Source: CAZWKX01 sp964633975
GTDB lineage: Bacteria; Actinomycetota; Acidimicrobiia; Spongiisociales; UBA11373
Length of the DNA stretch: 43,189 bases
Reading direction: 5' to 3'
Assembly (NCBI GenBank): GCA_964633975.1
Contig: CAZWKX010000017.1
Coordinates: forward strand, 1-43,189
Of this stretch, positions 39,611-43,189 are shown piece by piece (position 1 is the stretch's first letter; each line of letters opens with the position of its first letter). The notes beneath the pieces were generated by a model. It did not search any database. It saw only the letters and a program-made list of their open reading frames with translations, and was not told the DNA's origin. The position numbers and the translations under genes were made by a program.

Positions 39611-40900
39611 ATGTCTTTGCCCGTCGCCCCAGAATCGGCCGCCCCTCCACGTCGGTGGGCCAGACGCTCCCTGATCATCTTCCTCGTGGTCGTCAACCTG
39701 GGGATCTTCGGGGGCCTGGCCGTGGTGTGGCTGGCCGCTCACCGCGTCGTTTCGTCGGTGCCGACGATACCGGCGGCCGGGCTCGGTCTCAGCCAGGCGC
39801 CACGATCGCTCGATGAGCCGCGGACCTTCCTCATCGTGGGCAGCGACAGCCGCGAGGACCTGCCCGAGGACATGGAGGGTTTCGGCCACTACGAGGGCCA
39901 ACGCGCCGACGTGATCATGCTGGTCCAGGTCATCCCGGAGCGGGGCGCCGTTCAGATCCTCAGTATTCCTCGCGACCTGAGGATCGAAGTGGGGGGAACG
40001 GCCGCCAAGATCAACGGGACTTTCAACGAAGGTGCGCCGGCCATCATCGAGGCGGTCGCCTCGGCAACGGGTCTTCCCATCCACCACTACATACAGGTCG
40101 ATTTCGCCGGCTTCGCCGGCATGGTCGATGCGGTGGGCGGCATCGAGTTCGATTTTCCCTATCCGGCTCGAGATCTCAAGTCGAAGCTCTCCGTCGGTGC
40201 CGGTTTCCAGGTACTCGACGGCGAGATGGCTCTGGCCCTGGCCCGCTCGCGCAACTACCAGGAGTTCCGTGACGGGCAGTGGGTCTACGTGGCCGCCAGC
40301 GACATCGGGCGGACCGGTCGCCAGCAGGAGCTGCTCACCGCGCTCATCACTCAGATCGATCGCCCGGCCTCGGTGGGCGGCTTCTCGAATCTCGTCGACA
40401 GCCTTGGCGGTTTCGTCACGACGGACGGCTCGCTCACCGAAGACGACATCATCCAGCTGGCGTGGCAGATGCGCTCGGTGTCCGCCGGCGACATCGATGC
40501 CATCACGGCTCCGGTGGAGGGCCTGGAGGAGGGCGGGATCTCGTATGTGGTCTTCAGGAAGCCCGACGTGTACCTGGTGCTGGCGGCGTTCCGCCTCGGC
40601 GAGCCTTTCGCCAGTGCAGAGACCGGCACCGCCCGCGTCGAGGTGCAGAACGGGAACGGGGTGGACGGCTCGGCCGCGGCGATGGCCGACACGCTCCGGG
40701 CGGGCGGCTGGGAGGTGGTCAACGTCACCAACGCTGCGCGCCTCGACTACGAGTCCACGGTGATCATCGCTCCATCGGACTCCCGGGTTCTCGCCGCGGG
40801 GATCGCCGGCTACCTCGGCATCGGCGGGGTCGAGGAGGGCGCGGTTTCCCCGGAGGCCGATGTTGTGGTTATCGTCGGTGCCGATGCCGTCGACGGCTGA
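39611..40900 (+). CDS. LytR-CpsA-Psr family protein with LytR_C domain
   Basis: LCP proteins transfer undecaprenyl-linked glycopolymers to peptidoglycan or other carriers. The 429-residue product has a short basic N-terminus, one membrane helix (about 20-45), an extracytoplasmic LCP domain with SDSRED, the phosphate-binding arginine region SIPRDLRIEV, KINGTFNEG and ALARSRNY, and a C-terminal LytR_C domain (about 330-425, RVEVQNGNGVDG). ATG 39611 is chosen because AAGGA lies 5 nt upstream; ATG 39587 would start within a hairpin near the predicted transcription start. The following gene, UDP-glucose dehydrogenase, starts 22 nt later, supporting a role in attaching a uronate-containing polymer. 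Confidence 0.9.
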   Translation: MSLPVAPESAAPPRRWARRSLIIFLVVVNLGIFGGLAVVWLAAHRVVSSVPTIPAAGLGLSQAPRSLDEPRTFLIVGSDSREDLPEDMEGFGHYEGQRADVIMLVQVIPERGAVQILSIPRDLRIEVGGTAAKINGTFNEGAPAIIEAVASATGLPIHHYIQVDFAGFAGMVDAVGGIEFDFPYPARDLKSKLSVGAGFQVLDGEMALALARSRNYQEFRDGQWVYVAASDIGRTGRQQELLTALITQIDRPASVGGFSNLVDSLGGFVTTDGSLTEDDIIQLAWQMRSVSAGDIDAITAPVEGLEEGGISYVVFRKPDVYLVLAAFRLGEPFASAETGTARVEVQNGNGVDGSAAAMADTLRAGGWEVVNVTNAARLDYESTVIIAPSDSRVLAAGIAGYLGIGGVEEGAVSPEADVVVIVGADAVDG

Positions 40901-40922
40901 CCTCACTCGAACCGAATCCCCA

Positions 40923-42191
40923 ATGCTCATCGCCGTTGTGGGCGCCGGGTATGTCGGTCTCACCACAGGCGCCGGCTTCGCTGCGCTCGGGCACACCGTA
41001 CGGCTGAGCGAGGCCGACCCGGTTCGGCTCGACGAGCTGGAGGAGGGAAGGCTGCCGTTCTCGGAGCCGGGGCTCGGCGAGTTCGTGGCCGGGGCCGTGG
41101 AGTCGGGCCGCCTCACCTTCCATTCCGACAACGTCGAGGCCGTTGCCGGAGCGGATGCCGTGTTCATCGCCGTCCCCACCCCGGAGGGGGGCGATGGAGC
41201 GGTGGATCTGAGCGCGGTGCGCACTGCTCTGGAGTCGATCGCTGCCGTCGTCGAGTCTCCCACACCCATCGTGATGAAATCCTCCGTGCCTCCTGGCAGC
41301 TGGGAGCGGATCGAGGCGATGCTCACCGACCTCGGCTGCGATGCTCCCTTCGTGATCAACCCGGAATTCCTACAGGAGGGGCGGGCGATACAGGATGTCC
41401 TGCATCCTCATCGGGTGGTCGTCGGGAGCCGGAATCGCGCCGCGGCGGATCTGGTTGCGGAGCTCCATCGGCCTCTTGGAGCACCCATCATCAGCACCGA
41501 CCCGGCGTCGGCTGAGCTGGCCAAGTACGCCTCCAACGCCTATCTGGCCACGAGGCTCACCTTCGTCAACACGATCGCCAACCTCGCCGAGACGGTGGAT
41601 GCCAACATCGACGACGTGGTCGAGGCGCTTCGCCTCGACCCGCGAATTGGCTCTCACTACCTTCGCCCGGGGCCCGGGTACGGCGGTTCCTGCTTCCCCA
41701 AGGACGTGCGCGCCCTGGTCGCGGCCGCGGCGGAACGCGGCCACGACCTCAAGCTGCTCCGGAGTGTCGTGGAGACGAACGACTATCAGCTGAAGAGGGT
41801 GGTGGCCAAGGTGGGCGATGCCGCCGGCGGCCTCGAGGGCAAGGTGGTCGGCTTGCTCGGCCTGGCTTTCAAGGACGGAACCGCCGACGTGCGCGGCTCG
41901 CCGGCCCTGGCCCTGGCCGAGCTGTTCATCGGCGCCGGCGCCACGGTGCAGGCCTACGACCCGGCGGCGCGAGTGGAGCTCGACGGCCTCACCCAGTGTG
42001 AGGACGCGCTGGCGGCCGTTTCCGGAGCTGATGTCGTGGTCGTGGCGACGGAGTGGCCGGAGTTTTCGGGTCTCGACATGGTGAAGGTCGCTTCCGTGAT
42101 GCGGGGGACCGTCATCGTCGACTCCCGCAACATGCTCGATCCCGAGAGCGTGGCTGCGGCCGGTCTCGAGTACCGGGGCCTCGGTCGATGA
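40923..42191 (+). CDS. UDP-glucose 6-dehydrogenase
   Basis: Oxidises UDP-glucose (or a related UDP-sugar) in two steps to the uronate. The 422-residue protein has the N-terminal NAD fingerprint GAGYVG, NPEFLQEG, the catalytic Cys257 in GYGGSCFPKD, and a C-terminal Rossmann domain with LGLAFKDGTADVRGSP. UDP-N-acetylmannosamine dehydrogenases share the fold, so the substrate is not absolute, but the spacing and NPEFLQEG favour UDP-glucose dehydrogenase. No Shine-Dalgarno is visible before ATG 40923. Its stop overlaps the next gene (ATGA). Confidence 0.9.
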   Translation: MLIAVVGAGYVGLTTGAGFAALGHTVRLSEADPVRLDELEEGRLPFSEPGLGEFVAGAVESGRLTFHSDNVEAVAGADAVFIAVPTPEGGDGAVDLSAVRTALESIAAVVESPTPIVMKSSVPPGSWERIEAMLTDLGCDAPFVINPEFLQEGRAIQDVLHPHRVVVGSRNRAAADLVAELHRPLGAPIISTDPASAELAKYASNAYLATRLTFVNTIANLAETVDANIDDVVEALRLDPRIGSHYLRPGPGYGGSCFPKDVRALVAAAAERGHDLKLLRSVVETNDYQLKRVVAKVGDAAGGLEGKVVGLLGLAFKDGTADVRGSPALALAELFIGAGATVQAYDPAARVELDGLTQCEDALAAVSGADVVVVATEWPEFSGLDMVKVASVMRGTVIVDSRNMLDPESVAAAGLEYRGLGR

Positions 42192-43189
42192 GGGCCCGGC
42201 AGGCGGTGCTGCTCGTCGGGGGACGCGGAACCCGCATGTGGCCGCTGACCGAGACCACGCCCAAGGCTCTGTTGCCGGTTGGCGGTCTGGCTTTTGTCGA
42301 GTTCCAGCTGCACCAGCTGGAGGAGGCGGGAATCGAGGAGGTGTTCCTTGCCGTCGGGCGCGACCATGAGGCGGAATGGCGGCGGCACGTGTCGGAGCGT
42401 GAGGGTGGTCCGGAGGTGCATCTCTGTTTCGAAGAGGAGCCGCTCGACACGGCAGGCCCAATCGTTCCCTTTCTCGGCCGGCTCGACGACCCGTTCCTCG
42501 TACTGAACGGCGATGTCATCCTCGACGCCGACCTGTCCGCCTTCTCGTCCCAGGCGCCGCCGGATGCGGTAGGGACGCTGGCTCTCATCGAGCTGGACGA
42601 TCCGAGCGCCTACGGCGTGGTCGTCATCGACGAGGAGGGCCGGGTTGAGAGGTTCGTTGAGAAACCGGCGCCCGGCACCGAGCCGGCCAATACGGTGAAC
42701 GCCGGCATCTACCTGCTGCGCCGCGACGCTTTCGCCGGCCGCGGGCCGGGCCCGCTGTCGTTCGAGAGGGTGGTGTTCCCTGCGCTGGTGGACCGGGGTC
42801 TGCTGGCCGCAGGGATCGTCCGGGGGAGCTGGCTCGACATCGGGACGCCCGAGCTGTACTTGGCCTGCAACCGGTCCGTCTCCGAAGGGGCGACCCGGCT
42901 GCATCGGCCGCGTGCTTCACACGTTTTGGCAGGGGGAGCATCGGTAGCGGGCCGCACCGAGGGCTCTTGGTCCTACGTCGGCGCCGGGTGCTCGATCGCC
43001 GGCGGCGCCGTCGTCGCCGAGTCGGTTGTGCTGCCTGGTGCGAAGATTGCCGCCGGCGCGACGATCCGGGACGCGGTCATCGGATGGGATGCCGAGATCG
43101 GCGAGAGCGCCGTCGTCTCCGGGGCCACGGTGGTTGGCGCCGGGGCCAGCGTCGGGGCTGGCTGTGAGTTGGCCCATGGGATGCGTGTG
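42188..43189 (+). CDS. Sugar-1-phosphate nucleotidyltransferase with left-handed beta-helix, 3' truncated
   Basis: The gene runs off the window end; 334 codons are visible. The N-terminal nucleotidyltransferase domain has the signature GGRGTRMWPLTETTPKALLPV, NGDVILDAD and VNAGIYLL, and activates a sugar-1-phosphate with NTP. The region after about residue 240 has the hexapeptide-like rhythm of a left-handed beta-helix (VGAGCSIAGGAVV). The design matches mannose-1-phosphate guanylyltransferases and glucose-1-phosphate uridylyl/thymidylyltransferases; which one is unclear. It is coupled to the UDP-glucose dehydrogenase gene. Confidence 0.87.
   Translation, partial: MRARQAVLLVGGRGTRMWPLTETTPKALLPVGGLAFVEFQLHQLEEAGIEEVFLAVGRDHEAEWRRHVSEREGGPEVHLCFEEEPLDTAGPIVPFLGRLDDPFLVLNGDVILDADLSAFSSQAPPDAVGTLALIELDDPSAYGVVVIDEEGRVERFVEKPAPGTEPANTVNAGIYLLRRDAFAGRGPGPLSFERVVFPALVDRGLLAAGIVRGSWLDIGTPELYLACNRSVSEGATRLHRPRASHVLAGGASVAGRTEGSWSYVGAGCSIAGGAVVAESVVLPGAKIAAGATIRDAVIGWDAEIGESAVVSGATVVGAGASVGAGCELAHGMRV

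Overview
The window is a dense, high-GC chromosomal segment from a bacterium. About 32 genes can be read, almost without gaps. GTG and TTG starts are common, many adjacent genes overlap by 4 nt, and several start codons follow directly on a TANNNT hexamer, as in leaderless mRNAs. The gene content (GT51/transpeptidase with PASTA domains, LCP protein, cydABDC, AccA3-like biotin carboxylase-BCCP, PduO-type adenosyltransferase, LpdA-like flavoprotein) points to an actinobacterium, possibly a deep branch such as Acidimicrobiia. That placement is an inference; no rRNA or marker-gene comparison was possible. No tRNA, rRNA, CRISPR, IS element or phage gene was seen.

Layout. 1-2692: the end of an acyl-CoA mutase large subunit, small proteins, a lipoprotein and an amidohydrolase. 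2824-9808: a compact operon with lipoamide dehydrogenase (E3), a fused alpha-beta E1, a lipoyl E2 and a fused LipB-LipA, so a 2-oxoacid dehydrogenase complex is encoded with its own lipoylation enzyme. 9887-11842: transketolase, convergent through a long hairpin with a Sat-CysC fusion (11863-13590). 13745-15746: cobalamin adenosyltransferase and leucyl aminopeptidase. 15811-24946: envelope genes (sugar transferase, flippase, SpoIID-like protein, bifunctional penicillin-binding protein) plus a sirtuin and an unknown protein under a possible operator. 25022-29318: a complete second mutase large subunit, an atypical Lpd-like flavoprotein and a cyclic 2,3-diphosphoglycerate synthetase homologue. 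29518-35335: cydABDC, read on the minus strand. 35434-39471: acyl-CoA carboxylase alpha and beta chains with a divergent biotin ligase. 39611-43189: LCP protein, UDP-glucose dehydrogenase and a sugar-nucleotide pyrophosphorylase cut by the window edge.

How they fit together. The acyl-CoA carboxylase, its biotin ligase, two mutase large subunits and an adenosylcobalamin-forming enzyme together resemble a propionyl-CoA to succinyl-CoA route. If the E1-E2-E3 complex is of branched-chain type it could feed this route, but a pyruvate dehydrogenase is equally possible. The envelope genes suggest synthesis, export and attachment of a uronate-containing surface polymer.

The most unusual signal is a segment in the disordered linker of the E2 subunit (about residues 383-398) that looks like the ParA-interacting N-terminus of actinobacterial ParB. 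It raises the possibility that the dehydrogenase complex is a cargo of a ParA-type ATPase. Other points worth checking are the LipB-LipA fusion, the substituted active-site positions of E1, the Lpd-like protein lacking one redox cysteine, and the apparent CTG start of the carboxylase beta chain.
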